Assembly (NCBI GenBank): GCA_963921425.1 | Contig: OY992835.1 | Span: 16,182,001-16,246,000 of the forward strand | Length of the DNA stretch: 64,000 bases | Source: Dryas octopetala | Lineage: Eukaryota > Streptophyta > Magnoliopsida > Rosales > Rosaceae | Direction of reading: 5' to 3' | Shown here: positions 13,375-25,105 of the stretch, one piece after another | Layout of the letters: the number at the start of each line of letters is the position of its first letter | How positions within the stretch are numbered: position 1 is the stretch's first letter | The notes under the pieces: generated by a model | Seen by the model: only the letters and a program-made list of their open reading frames with translations | The model's database searches: none | Told to the model about the DNA's origin: nothing | Made by a program: the position numbers and the translations under genes

Positions 13375-14889
13375 CTGTCATTTAAGAGGCCACAGTCGAA
13401 ACATATATGTTATTACATTATAAATGATTGAGCTTAAAAACATTGTATTAGTTTATTTTGATAAGCATGCCTCTGCATTAAATTGCTGAAGCCCTTGAAC
13501 TGATGATGGCGAGAGCATCTTGATAGCTACTTGAGTTTTCTCTATGTAGCCATGATAAACTGTTCCAAATCCACCTTTGCCAAGAACCCTGTTGAAGTTG
13601 TTGGTGATCTCGAGTATCTCAGAGTATGTAAACTTTCGTTTTGTCGACTCCAATGACCCAAATTGAATGGTGGCGTTTGCATCTGTGACATCTCCTATAA
13701 GGCCATTGCAATTTTAATGATGCTTGCATATTTTTACAATCAAAACCATCAGCCTTCATTATTTATCTCCAAATGCTCAATTAACAAATATGTTGAAGTC
13801 TTACCATGTTGTCTTTTCCTTTGAAATCGCCACCAGCAGATTGCTGCTACAGTTAATAGGACGAAAATTCCAATGATTGACACTACTACAGGAATAACAA
13901 AATTCTTCTTCTTCTTCTTCTTCTTCTTCTTTGTTAATTTGCAAGAAACATTTTCGGATAGATTTGGATTTTCGCACAAACTGACATCAAAATGGTTGAT
14001 GGAAACTGTAGTTAGTTTTTGATTAATTATAATTACCAATTATAAATTCCTATTTAATATTAGTAGCTAGCAGATGTTAACATCTACGCGCGGTAATTGA
14101 CCTATGCTCTAATACACAGTACTTTTAAGGTGAGTCAAACACAAAGTTTAAAGGTCATGGTTTTCTAAATAAAGCTTACCTCAATGATAGCATACCATTC
14201 TTTCCTCTTTCTATCAACCCTACCGGAACGGAGCCTGTCAGGTTGTTTTTCTCCAAGTTTCTGCAAAGGTAAATTAAGCATGTATCCATCATCACTATGC
14301 TTTCTAACTAATTAATTATTATAATATTATCATTTGCAGTTCATGCTTAACCAAATAACTTACAGGGCAGCTAAATTTGGGAATTGAGAGAGAAAATCTG
14401 GAATTACTCCTGTTAAGTTGTTGTTCGATAAATCCCTGAAATCATGAGCAGCATCAACTCATTTATGATTGTGACAAATGAAATTCTGATCTGATACCTT
14501 GTTGATCATTAAACAGATTGTGACAAATGAAATTCTGACCACATGCTGTTTATCACTCTACCTTGTCATTAGTTTGGAAATTAACTGATTGTCACATTTA
14601 TACTTACAAAGTCTGTATCATGCTGAGATTGGAAATAGAAGAAGCTATGAAGCCTGTTAATCCACTTGAGGACAAGTTCCTGCAGATTGCATATATGTTC
14701 CTTATTTTAAACACAATAAGAACTTGAATTAATTAATATGAATATATGTCATGATCGATCATGACTAACTTTGTGTGTAATAGAGACAATGATACTTACA
14801 AGGATATGATTCTTGGGGGCTCATTTTCAGGATAGCTACACTTGACACCTTCCCATGAGTACTTTTGAGGGGCACAAGGATCTCCTTGC
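13305..14889. repeat. 1.58-kb intragenic tandem duplication, copy 2
   Basis: Sister of 11730-13304 in direct orientation. Its N-lobe exon is open ([11 protein letters not shown]) where copy 1 has a stop. The CTT run at 13903-13932 is longer and encodes a longer lysine run next to the TM helix. The junction at about 13304 is internal to an exon and fits unequal crossing-over. Confidence 0.9.
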
Positions 14890-16135
14890 CAGTTCTTTCC
14901 AATGTTATAACTTGACTTGATGTTTGTGATTGCACCAACTAATATTTTCATACACAAACAGATCGAAAGCCCCATCAAATTAAAACAATTAATCATTTAA
15001 TTGCATAGTGGCTAAATAATAAGGTAATAATTACTTACCATCTTGTTGGTTTGTTTCTGATTCTGAGAATTTCTTTGCTATATAAATCTCGAAAGCATTG
15101 AGGATGGGAGGAAGGGTAGAGTTATCAGCTGCAGTGATAGTAATATTAAAATATTGTCCTGTAAAACTCCAAGGCTTTCTGCTGAAAATAGTAGTTGTGT
15201 ACAAGTATTCAGGAGCAAATGGCCCATAAATGCTTCCTTTCCTTATAGTATAGAGCAGCCTAGACTGGTTGGGTCGGAGCTTTTCAACTTCTGCAAAGTG
15301 CAAGTAACTATAATATTCTGCATCTCTATCAGCATTCTCAGGCGGCCAGAAAGTAATAACCAAGGAATCACTTCTATTTTTTGGGGTGGCAGCAGTGCGC
15401 ATAACATCAGATGGTGGTTGGTAACTGTTGTTATCATCATAGTCGACGATGGATGAGGTGTTCAACTGTGTCCAATCATCCTGGTTATAGTAATACCAGA
15501 AGCGATCATGAATATCCGCTGGGTACCTGAATTAATTAACACACAGACACAGAGACATTTTATCACTATATATCGAATCAAAAGTTCAGGGACTACAATT
15601 TATTGAATGTAGAATTAGAATATCCAACCCAAAATTAATTGACTACTCAAACAATTAATGAGTACTCACCTGTATGCATTGCGCTTAGCTATAACACCCG
15701 TGTCATAGCGCGAGACAAGTGCCATGGACTGGTTCTGTTGTGTTTCATAAGTGTCACTAGGTAAGGTCCTGAGCTCAATTGCTGATATAAATGGAACCCC
15801 AGAGTCTGTGTTCACCAAACAAACATGTATGTAGCTTCGCGTAGAGACATGTATGACTTCCTTGACCTCGTCAATGTAGCCATTCCAAGGCTTCACTGAA
15901 TCCCACAAATTGGGTCCGAGATGTAGTTCAAACTCTGGCAATTCGTTTTTTCCATCATAATTCCCATGAACGAAAATTGCTCGGATCAAATATCTGGTGC
16001 CACTTGTAACCTTTAGTTTGTAACAGTTCCTGGTTCCTTGAGGGAAGCTTCTAAGAGACTCGTACGGCTGTTGCTTTGTATTGCTGTATTCAAATGATAC
16101 CACGTTATTTTCACCGGTGTCTATGAAGTTGGTGT

Positions 16136-16144
16136 CTGAAACAT
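16136..16144. repeat. 9-bp target-site duplication, left copy
   Basis: CTGAAACAT, identical to 35736-35744. The uninterrupted paralog gene C has the same word once, at 55232-55240, in the same codon context. Confidence 0.9.
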
Positions 16145-16183
16145 CGGAAATTCTAACATAACTGCAGGCATTAGATGCCTTCA
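16145..16183. repeat. Left terminal inverted repeat of the large MULE
   Basis: Begins CGGAAATTCTAACATAACTG. Compared with the reverse complement of 35697-35735, 29 of 39 positions agree, including the core GCAGGCAT and a shared internal GGCAT...ATGCC palindrome. Confidence 0.75.
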
Positions 16184-16191
16184 AGCTTTTG

Positions 16192-16223
16192 ACCGTTAGA
16201 TCAGTAAATGTTGATCTAACGGT
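16192..16223. repeat. Perfect 12-bp hairpin just inside the left end
   Basis: ACCGTTAGATCA and TGATCTAACGGT are perfect inverted arms around an 8-nt loop. It could be a protein-binding site or a remnant of a small element. Confidence 0.6.
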
Positions 16224-16330
16224 TAAGAAAAAAACTTATGGGCCAGCAGGTAGCAAGTTAATGAGATGAGAGAGAAAGTGAGCTAATATACAGGGTTAGC
16301 ACTTATCGGTAGCCTTTCACGAAAAAACCC

Positions 16331-16555
16331 AGACTTCCACAGGGGCAGAGCTGAGCTCAGTGCACAACCCAATCCGAGATCCATCCACACTTCCAGAGGG
16401 ACAGAGCTCACTTCACAAAGAATCAATTTAATGGGTACATCGAGACTTCCACAGGGGCAGAGCTGAGCTCAGTGCACAACCCAATCCGAGATCCATCCAC
16501 ACTTCCAGAGGGACAGAGCTCACTTCACAAAGAATCAATTTAATGGGACAGAGCT
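16331..16555. repeat. 112-bp direct tandem repeat, two copies
   Basis: The unit beginning 'agacttccacaggggcagag' at 16331 is repeated at 16443. Within each unit the phrase cagagctnagctca-like also recurs in diverged form. No coding frame is evident. Confidence 0.8.
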
Positions 16556-16640
16556 CAACCACGAATTGCACATCCATCACACGAATTGCTCACTCCTTCC
16601 TCTGTTGTGCTCTGTTAATTTAAGGTATTTTGCACTATGG

Positions 16641-16770
16641 GTTTGGTATGGTCTTGACGTTTTCCCATTTAATTTGAAGATTTGGCTTAAAATTGTTATT
16701 GGGGTATGGGTTCATGTGGATAGTTTTGATAATTGTTCGATTTCAAGGTATGGATATATTTAGGGATTTC
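16641..16770. repeat. 130-bp repeat shared with 24977-25105
   Basis: The stretch from 'ttggtatggtcttgacgttt' to 'tatttagggattt' recurs almost unchanged at 24977-25105, just upstream of the transposase ORF, in the same orientation. It shows duplication inside the large MULE. Confidence 0.8.
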
Positions 16771-17010
16771 AGGACATTTGCATGCAAAACGCTATAAATG
16801 CTTATGACTGCTCATGTCCTTTTGGAATGTGTGTGTGTGTATGTGTGTGCTATTTATCTACTAATAAGTCTCTGCTGCATTGATTAAAAGAAAGAATATA
16901 CATGTATCTTTCCTGTGCCAATCTGTAATCTGCATGACTTTATCTAGACATCATAATGTTGACCTTAAGTTTTAACCGGATTATTAGAAAGATACTTATA
17001 TCATCAATAC

Positions 17011-17529
17011 ATGTACCTTACAAACCATACTAAAAACCAGTCTTTTAGTGGAAGAATAGTGATTGCATTACTTAAACATTACTCTTGCATGGTGGACCTT
17101 CTAGGTAGGGCTGGTCATTTGGAAGAAGCAGAAGAGATTATCAATGGCATGTCAGTTAAGGCAGATGCTGTGGTGTGGGGTGCATTATTCTTTGCTTGTT
17201 ATATTCATAAAAATATTTTGATGGCAGAAAGAGCAGCTTCCAAGCTTCTCGAGTTGGACCCTCATGATAGTGGAGTTTACATTTTGCTTGCAAAAATGTA
17301 TAGGGAATCAAATATGTGGGAGGAGGCAGGGAGGGTGCAAAATATGATGAAGGAGAGAGGAGTAGAGAAGACTCCTGGTTGCAGCTCAATTGAGGTCAAT
17401 GACATTGTATATGAGTTTATTGTCAGAGACAAATCACACCCTCGGACGAAACAGATATATGATTGTTTAGTTCAGTTAACAAGACAAATAGAGCTTGTTG
17501 GTTGTTTATCTGCAGTTCATGCAGTTTGA
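17011..17529 (+). pseudogene. Captured 3' fragment of a PLS-class PPR gene (E/E+ region)
   Basis: From about 17075 the frame reads HYSCMVDLLGRAGHLEEAEEI, then a VWGALFFAC block, ELDPHDSGVYILLAKMY, VEKTPGCSSIEV and a C-terminal E+-like stretch, ending in TGA at 17527. These are the last PPR motif and the E/E+ motifs that follow the PPR array in organelle RNA-editing factors; no DYW domain follows. The upstream PPR array that should total several hundred residues is missing, so this is a fragment. Its place inside the large MULE suggests gene capture. The frame is open to the stop, so the capture may be recent or the piece may be expressed. Confidence 0.8.
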
Positions 17530-19370
17530 AATGACTTTCTCCTTGGTTCTTAATTTAGGCAACAAATTTGAATTAGCAGGTAAAGGAGAAGAGTGCATGT
17601 GAAGTGTCCTTCATTTCAAACTGCTAGACAACGTTCAAAGAGTGCATTTTAAGAGTGTAGTTTGCTTTGAAGTGATCTAAATTAAAGAGTATCTAGAACA
17701 AAATCTGGACAGCTATACAATTGCAACAATTGAAGAACTTCTCTATTCTTTGGTGCTTCTGCTCTGGTATGAACCCTTAGGAGCTGCTTTTTTGTTTTTT
17801 GTTTTTTTTTGCCCCTCTTGTTTTGTACTTTTATGATTCTCTTAAAATGCTCACCCTTCTAGATTGACATTTTTCCTTAACAAAAAATAATAATAGGACT
17901 TTCCTGAATGCAATTTGTTTTTGTGTTTATTATACTGACCATGCTTTCTGCACTAATGTCAGGGTTCTTACAAGGAAAACATGATAGCTTTTCTTCACCA
18001 GCACCAAAATGTTTTCAAGGTTGCTAGCCAAGTACATCGCAGTTCCATCCTTTGTCAAGGTATTCAAAGTTGCTCCATTGGCTTTTGAAGGGCTGCTATT
18101 TATCAAAGCTAATTTCCACGAGGTAATGGACCATTACTTGCCCCAGAATTCAATATTGCACTTTCTAGAAATTGTCATTTTTATGGGAACTTTTTCTCTC
18201 AGATGAGCATGAAATGGACTTCGATCAATTTGGGATACTTATAAAAGTAAAGTTCAGGTGATTGCATTTTCGTTCCTGTTTACATATACTTTCATGGCAC
18301 TACTTATTTGCGTTTGGAAGTTTAATTTATGACCTGATATAGTAGATTACCATTTTATAGCTGGAAAAGTCATTAGGATAGAGACGTCTTTTTCATTGGA
18401 TTACTTCTGCCTTGACACTCTTGTGAGAGGTATTCAATTGGTTTAGAGAAGAAGGGAAATCTAGTGCACAATCCCTTAATAAGCTATATTGGATTTGGAA
18501 CCATTATTAATACCAAATTTGAGATAATGTAAATTAGATCTCTTCCTAACTGCTTGGTTTTCTTTGTCAATCCAATTAATTTGATACACTTGGTACCAAT
18601 TATTGCTTAATTGAAAGTCTGTCTTAGGTTAATGCGAAGTGTCTGGTTTCTCTTATTGCATTAAATGCTATGAATTCATAGTTTTGATTTGTTATGTGAA
18701 ATTGTGCTTCTGAATAATTGGGTTGGTAGTTCTGTTCACTCAATGTATATCTTCATGTTAAAATTGTGTGAAGAAGCAACCTTGCCTCCAGACCTATTGC
18801 AGAGGCAGAGTATCTTGCCATTGTGTGGTCTGCAACGTCTCAGCAATCAACACATGAAGATTGACTAGTATTTCATACCAAGTGTGTTCAAGCTAGTTGC
18901 TGATATTTTCCAAACCACTTCCAATGGTCCCATTATGTTCTCCAAGGATCAAAATTGGTCTCTGAAACTCTCCGTGCTTTTGGAACATGTATTTGAACAA
19001 ATATTGATTAGTTAAATGAATGGATGAAATTTTTTATGAATGGATGGATTTTTGTTGAATGGATGGATTTTTATGAGAGAATGGAATATAAATAACATTT
19101 ATAACATCCAAATCCCATTAAAAATTGACATGTATAATCTTGTTTGTTTATATCAGTTTCAGGAGGTTTTATACATCGAAAAAACTTGATTACGATTTCC
19201 AATCTTGTTTTGGATATCAGTTGGGCTGAAAAAACAAATGGCATTTGCTTTGTTCTTTTGACAATTCATCCATTGCGTTTGATCTGTTGAAATGATTTTA
19301 AACGATTCGACAGGGACTGATCAGGATCCCAATTATAACAGCATTATTCAATGATTAAAAAACAGAAAAA
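17530..19370. other. Non-coding interior of the large MULE
   Basis: AT-rich sequence after the PPR fragment, probably including its former 3' flank. I see no further domain, RNA gene or repeat boundary. From about 19374 a segment begins that is related to 29480 onward. Confidence 0.5.
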
Positions 19371-19373
19371 GAT

Positions 19374-19930
19374 TTTGGTTAATACATAAAGGGGCAGCAA
19401 AATACAAGCATGTGTATTGGCAAAATATGTATTGGCACTTTTGGGTACTTGATATTCAACAAATTTTACCCAACTCAAGAATGCCTAAACATTTTGATAC
19501 AATATTGATTAAAAATGTAAAACACATGTAAATGTGTAATGTATATAGTTTTAGACTTTTAGTATAAGGTTTTTAATTAAACTTGTTAATACTTAATACC
19601 TTAAAAAATTTGATCTAAAAAAAACCCCCTACAAAATTTAAAATTCAAAAAACTAAAACTGAAAATCACTAAAACAAAAAAATTAAAACACAAAATATTG
19701 AAATTGAAACCAAAAAAATTCCATCCTCGCCCAAAATATAAAATTAACCCACCCAAGTTGAAAAAAAAATGAACCTCTGGCGCGTCTCCAGACTTGTCAA
19801 ATAGTGTAATTTTGAATTGCATGTCAAAACCTGATTGTTACACAGGAGCTTGTATTTAGCACTCTGAGAATGCAATTGCCCTTTCGTGTATACACAGTTG
19901 CAGTGCGAAACGTTTTTTTGGCCCAGTGAT
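19374..19930. repeat. Block shared with 29480-30230 and 33590-33750
   Basis: Shared words include 'caagcatgtgtattggcaaa' (19.41 and 29.52 kb), 'ttaacccacccaag' (19.74 and 30.19 kb) and 'ggcgcgt' followed by 'agac' (19.78 and 33.60 kb). It forms the upstream edge of the first array module. Confidence 0.65.
19812..19910 (+). repeat. ~95-bp dispersed unit next to arrays (forward copies)
   Basis: The unit starts GATTGCATGTCAAAACC and contains CAAACAGGAGC (or close variants), GAGAATGCAATTGCC and a TATACACAGTTGC-like end. Forward copies lie at about 19812-19910, 21412-21505, 25290-25378, 30728-30825, 33630-33722 and 33850-33948, mostly just before or within the foldback arrays and once immediately upstream of the transposase exon. 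Confidence 0.75.
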
Positions 19931-21720
19931 GAAATTACCATTTTCTTGAGATTTGGTTCAAGAAAATGGTAACTTGGATTAAGAAAATGGTAACTTACAA
20001 TTCATTGAGAAAAAGTTACCATTTCTTGAGAAAAAAAATCAAGAAAATGGTAAGTTTGGTCACGCTGGGGCTGGATTACCACTTTTTTGAATGAAGTTAC
20101 CATTTTCTTGATCAATTGATCAAGAAAGTGGTAACGTGTTTTGCTCCACTGATTCCGTTACCATTTTCTTGATATTTGGTTCAAGAAAATGGTAACTTCG
20201 ATCAAGAATGTGGTAACTTACCATTTCTTAAGAAAATGTTACCATTTCTTGAGGAAAAAAATCAAGAGAATTGTAACTTTGGTCAAGATTGGCCTTAGTT
20301 ACCACATTCTTGAACTAAGTTACCATTTTCTTGATCGAACGATCAAGAAAGTGGTAACATGTTTTGCTTGGCTGATTTGGTTACCATTTTCTTGATGTTT
20401 GGTTCAAGAAAATGGTAACTTGGATCAACAAAATGGTAACTTACCATTTCTTAACAAAAAGTTACCATTTCTTGAGAAAAAAAATCAAAAAAATGGTAGC
20501 TTTGGTCAAGCTTGGGCTTGGTTACCACTTTCTTGATCAAAGTTACCATTTTCTTGATCGAACGATCAAGAAAGTGGTAACGTTTTCTGCCCCACTGATT
20601 TAGTTACCATTTTCTTGAGGATTGGTTTAAGAAAATGGTAACTTGGATCAAGAAAATGGTAACTTACTATTTCTTGAGAAAAAGTTACCATTTCTTGAGG
20701 AAATAAATCAAGAAAATGGTAACTTTTGTCCAAATTTGGGCTTGGTTACCACTTTCTTGATCAAAGTTACCATTTTCTTGATCGAACAATCAAGAAAGTG
20801 GTAACGTTTTTTGCTTGGCTGATTTGGTTACCATTTTCTTGAGGATTGGTTCAAGAAAATGGTAACTTGGATTAAGAAAATGGTAACTTACCATTTCTTG
20901 ATCCAAAGTTACCATTTCTTGAGGAAAAAAATCAAGAAAATTGTAACTTTGATCAAGGTTGAGATTGGTTACCACATTCTTGAACCAAGTTACCATTTTC
21001 TTGATCGATTGATCAAGAAAGTAGTAACGTGTTTTGCTTGGCTGATTTGGTTACCATTTTCTTGATGTTTGGTTTAAGAAAATGGTAACTTTGATCAAGA
21101 ATGTGGTAACTTACCATTTCTTGAGAAAATGTTACCATTTCTTGAGGAAAAAAATCAAGAAAATTGTAACTTTGGTGAAGATTGGCCTTTGTTACCACAT
21201 TCTTGAACCAAGTTACTATTTTCTTGATCGAACGATCAAGAATTTGGTAACGTGTTTTGCTTGGCTGATTTGGTTACCATTTTCTTGATGGTTGGTTCAA
21301 GAAAATGGTAACTTTGATCAAGAATGTGGTAACTTACCATTTCTTGAGAAAATTTTACCATTTCTTGAGAAAAAAGATCAAGAAAATGGTAAGTTTGGTC
21401 AAGATATAATTTTGTGATTGCATGTTCAAACCGGATTGGCATACAGGAGCTAGTTTTTAATACTCAGAGAATGCAATTGCCTTTTCATCTATATACAGTT
21501 GCATGCGTAGGTGGTTACCACATTCTTGATGTGAATTTACCATTTTCTTGAATTTAAGATCAAGAAAGTGGTAACTTGGGTTTTAGGAGTTTTGTGAAGT
21601 TACCACTTTTTTGATGCATCCCTCAAGAAAGTGGTAACTCATAGTCAAAATTTGGTAAGTAACCAAATCTTGACAGAGTTACCACTTTCTTGAGGGATGC
21701 ATCAAAAAAGTGGTAAAACC
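19931..21720. repeat. Foldback tandem array 1 (~223-bp unit)
   Basis: The unit recurs about every 223 bp (for example 'gcttggctgatttgg' near 20366, 20813, 21036 and 21259). Each unit is packed with both GTTACCATTTTCTTGA and its complement TCAAGAAAATGGTAAC, so either strand folds on itself. Long frames are open on both strands (repeating MVT...YHFL words), a by-product of the palindromic units and not a protein. It ends with GTTACCACTTTCTTGA-type words at 21.66-21.72 kb that lead straight into the leader at 21717. Foldback-type transposons with subrepeat-rich ends are known MULE relatives. Confidence 0.85.
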
Positions 21721-22055
21721 CAAATCACACAGAACTTCCGCTCATTTCACTCTCCATTCAAAATAAATAACGTAGCCTCACCCAGACCCTCGCTCGCCGC
21801 CCTCGACTCTCTCTCGCCGTCCTGGCACTGTCGTTCAATCCTCGCTTGGCCACCCTTTCGCCATCCTCCCACCAAAAACGCAGAAAACTCAGAAACCCAT
21901 CCTAGCACGTCCATCGCCCATCATACCAGAAGACTCAGACCCTCTCTCACTGAGTTTCGAAACCTAGAAACCCAGAAAACTCACTCAGACTCTTTCTCTC
22001 ACCGAGTTTCGATCTCTCAGAAACTATAAAACTCCGACTCTGTCTCTCTCACCCA
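21717..22055 (+). promoter_or_regulatory. Leader 1: GC-richer 5' exon ending in a splice donor
   Basis: CT- and C-rich sequence with a good donor, CACCCAG|GTTAGGGC, at 22055. It is nearly identical to 31040-31474, which also follows an array. After each donor comes a related second exon ('caggcacttgcagcaattta' at about 22170 and 31597). This looks like the transcribed 5' end of element-borne genes. A frame of about 110 codons is open across it but is probably untranslated. Confidence 0.55.
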
Positions 22056-23320
22056 GGTTAGGGCTTCGATTTGTTTACATTTGATTTTGTAGATTTATTC
22101 ATATGTCAAACTCTCTATCTCTTTCATGAATTTAATATTTGGATTTTGAACTAATTTATGCAGGCTCAACAGGCACTTGCAGCAATTTAACTGAAGCCAA
22201 GACACGTTGAATGACAAATATTTCTGCGCAGGGATGACCTGTGTTTATGCAGGTTGAATTATGTGATTTGTCAACTTCAATCCCAAATCCCTTTTATCCC
22301 TGTGCACCACTGACATCTGGGAAGCAGAGTATGAAAACAAATTGGCACTGCTAAATCAAAAGGAGAATCGGTATATTCATTTTTCTAAGGTTCTCCTCTG
22401 TGTGTTTGTTTTTGTTAGGAATAAGTTTGACTATGACTATGCACAGGGGACAATTACATGCATTAGTTTTATTAAAGAGTGGACAATTTAGGAATATATG
22501 AAGGATTATCACAGTGCACACCTTTATTTCTTTACTATTGATTCTGAATATCATCTTTTCTTTGACCTCTGATATATGAAGGATTACTACCTTTCCAATT
22601 AATTGATTGCGTACTATTTTTTCGTGTGGCAATAAGAGTTTTTTCATTTGTAGTGAATAGTTATAGATTTCCCTTTTTTCTTTTTAATTTGTGCAAGGAA
22701 AAAGAAAAGTGGGGTTTGTTTTTATGCTCTTTTTCTTTTCAAAATCTTGGAAAAGGGGGGGGGGGGAGGAGGAGTACGTAAGTGGGGCTGATTTGTTAGG
22801 CTATTTTATTTTCCATGAAGGTTTAAAATTAGATATACTTTACGATGATGAGGTTCCGTTGAAATTATTCAGAAACTTGATCAGGTGGAGAGCAATATTT
22901 CTAAATAACTGGAAGGTATGAGATCATGCGTAGGATGGGTTTGTTGAGCACCCTTGTAGGCTGGGTCTACAATTCATATGATGACATCCATAAACTGGAA
23001 ATGCATGCACTGTTTAGCTTTTCCACTTTTTTTTGGGTGTCAATATTCATTAACTAAAATTTGCACTAGTTGAAAGACAGTATTGCTTTAGGGAGAACAA
23101 ATTGAAAGTTTTACTTTAACTTAACTTTAAAGCCCATGGTACATTTTGAAGCCATGGTAGACAGTCAAGTGAGATGTATATGTTCTTATTGAAATTATCC
23201 TGTTACTATATTGTGTCTACCTAATCTTTTTACGTAAAAAGTAATCTTCTTTTCACTAAATGTTTTTACTTTTATGCATCTCTTAATCAAAATTTGTAAT
23301 TATCTATTAAATCTTGCAGG

Positions 23321-23390
23321 TAGCATCCTTCAAGCACACAATTGCTAAAAAAGATGAGAAGATTGAGTGATTGCTGAAGGTCAATAGTAA
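23321..23390 (+). pseudogene. Possible captured coiled-coil exon (kinesin-14-like)
   Basis: After an acceptor at 23319-23320 the frame reads VASFKHTIAKKDEKIE, then TGA and LLK. This resembles a coiled-coil segment following the motor domain in some plant kinesin-14 proteins, with TGA in place of an Arg codon. The match is short and the assignment weak. Confidence 0.25.
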
Positions 23391-23936
23391 TGTCTATTGA
23401 TTGACATGACTTTCTCTTCATTATGAAGCCTAGAGTCTCTTTCCTCTTGCAGGTTTTTTTTTTTTTTTTGGATTCTCATATCTTTTATCAATGCAATAAT
23501 TTCTTTGCTCTTGCAGTTGTTAACTTGTTGCAATATATTATGAAACATTTGACTGCTTCATTTACAAACTATGAAATAGGACTGTATTAGATAGCTTCTA
23601 GGAAGTGTATGTATGTGCAGTAAAAATATCTTAAATATGTCCTTTTTTTTATTAAATGAAATCATTGTCATTTTCTGGAATTATATGGAAGTTGGACTTT
23701 TACCTTGATTATTCTTGTTTCAGAATTTGTACATAGAAAGTTTCACTTCTTGGGATATCTATTCATCTTATTGAAGACACTTTGTCGAATTACATATATA
23801 TAACCACAACGTTTGTAGTTTTTCAATTGACTAGTGCTTGCATGTTCTGTTTACTTGTTTAATAGGAACACTGACTTCCACATTTGAGAAATAGATTTCA
23901 CATCTAGACAATTGGCAAGAGGAGGTCTACCTGAAG

Positions 23937-23939
<3 letters not shown>

Positions 23940-23980
<41 letters not shown>
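23940..23980. repeat. (CT)n microsatellite
   Basis: About twenty perfect CT dinucleotides, followed by imperfect CT-rich sequence to about 24011. Confidence 0.9.
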
Positions 23981-23984
<4 letters not shown>

Positions 23985-24612
23985 ACTCCCTCTATCTCTC
24001 CCTCTCTCTCTTACTTTGAGAATTTATGGTGACTGTCTTTTCTACTATCTATTTGGGTAGTGTTGTGAATATATACAAGTTGTAAGAGCGATTGCTTACT
24101 TAATATGAAATATAAGTAGGAATAATCTGTTTAGTATAAAAGTCTTAATTCACAATTTTGTATTATTTTCTTAGTATAAAAGTCTTAATGTGTTTAATAT
24201 AAGTAGGAATAATATGTTTAGTATAAAATCAAGTATATTATGATTAAGTGAATTCATTGTTTCCATCCATGTTTGTTTTGGTTGAAATTGTAGGATGTGT
24301 TCAATCTATTTCCAAATTTCAATGTGGCTGAGTTAATCTAGGCATGCATTTGCAGGTATACGAGACATCACATGGTCGCATTTTAGCTTATGATTTTATG
24401 AACTCGTTACGTGCTGTTTTTCTGAGTTTGTTTTGTTGGTGCCATTGAATAATACAGTGATGAGTGCAATGCATATGCCTGAACTGAATATTGAAACAAA
24501 TATGTTTGTCAAGGAAAATTCCCCTAGCTTCTATTCTTGCATCTTATATTTAAGGAACAAGTAATTTATGTTTTGAGATTTATGTTAATGGGTTGTTTGT
24601 GTTTAATTTTAG

Positions 24613-24697
24613 GGGTTGAAGATGTGAGCACAAATTGCAAGACTCACAAGGTGGTTGTGCAGGGTGAGAAGGTTGATCCCATTAAGGTGCTTGAGCT
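24613..24697 (+). pseudogene. Captured exon of a heavy-metal-associated (HIPP-type) gene
   Basis: Behind an acceptor AG at 24611-24612 the frame reads GVEDVSTNCKTHKVVVQGEK and then DPIKVLE. This is the second half of the HMA fold of plant HIPP metallochaperone-like proteins. The CxxC metal site, the rest of the HMA domain and the C-terminal isoprenylation box are absent, so it is only a fragment. It sits between leader 1 and the transposase and could be included in that transcript. Confidence 0.7.
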
Positions 24698-24976
24698 TTA
24701 CATTTTCAGAATGGGTTTTTTTTTCTCCATCATTTTTGTAATTAATTCTGTATTTTTTGTTTTTTAATTTGTTGGGTAGAATAAATTGGCTACTCAGGAC
24801 GGGCTTTTGGGTTAAATCATCCTTCATAGTTGTGGCTTAATTAATGGGTTAAGTCATGAGGGGCTTTGTTTTTTGGTTTAAATCATCCTCCATGATTGTG
24901 GCTTTTGTTCAATGAAATTATGAGTAATTTGTTGTGGGTTCCGTTTGAGAATCTGAAATCGATGATGATAGCATGA

Positions 24977-25105
24977 GGTTGGTATGGTCTTGATGTTTTC
25001 CCATTTAATTTGAGGATTTGGCTTAAGATTGTTATTGGGGTATGGGTTCATGTGGATAGTTTTGATAATTGTTCGATTTCAAGGTATGGATATATTTAGG
25101 GATTT
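24977..25105. repeat. 130-bp repeat shared with 16641-16770
   Basis: Second copy of the repeat described at 16641, same orientation, about 320 bp upstream of the transposase start codon. Confidence 0.8.

Larger units (their letters stand above)
10396..16144 (-). pseudogene. Gene B, main body: interrupted and internally duplicated malectin-like LRR receptor kinase
   Basis: Exons in coding order: 15670-16135 (rest of exon 2, malectin), 15039-15526, 14800-14938 (LRR N-cap), 14608-14679, 14364-14435, 14180-14260 (LRRs), 13805-~14010 (TM), 13471-~13694 (kinase N-lobe). Then come a chimeric exon 13214-13374, a second set of LRR exons 13022-13093, 12778-12849, 12594-12674, TM 12233-~12440 and N-lobe 11892-~12115. 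The rest of the kinase follows: 11672-11798, 11405-11467, 11119-11307 (HRD, DFG), 10396-10909. Lesions: TAA at 11916-11918 in the second N-lobe exon where the first copy has CAA; exon 11119-11307 is 189 nt against 190 nt in gene C, a 1-nt loss near 11171; the usual stop after PSVR reads TAT, adding a 34-residue tail. The 5' end lies at 35736-36004 across a 19.6-kb insertion. Confidence 0.85.
22056..24610. other. Intron-like interior between leader 1 and the captured HMA exon
   Basis: Mostly AT-rich, with a G run at 22756-22767, a T run at 23457-23470 and a (CT)n microsatellite at 23940-23980. Short open pieces at 22.28-22.36 and 22.83-22.92 kb look exon-like, but I cannot assign them. Confidence 0.45.

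Noticed and set aside
20189..21442. Open frames of 60-70 codons with MVT...YHFL repeats on both strands (also 34001-35520)
   Set aside because: They appear on both strands at the repeat period and come from the palindromic GTTACCATTTTCTTGA units. Low-complexity peptides with no domain; not genes.
19931..21720. Array as a CRISPR-like repeat-spacer array
   Set aside because: This is plant DNA; the 'spacers' are themselves repeats and there are no cas genes.
21697..22029. 110-codon frame in leader 1 and a related 95-codon frame in leader 2 (31163-31450)
   Set aside because: The two frames share a C-terminal half, but this follows from DNA identity of the leaders. Composition is that of a CT-rich 5' UTR, and a splice donor follows at once.
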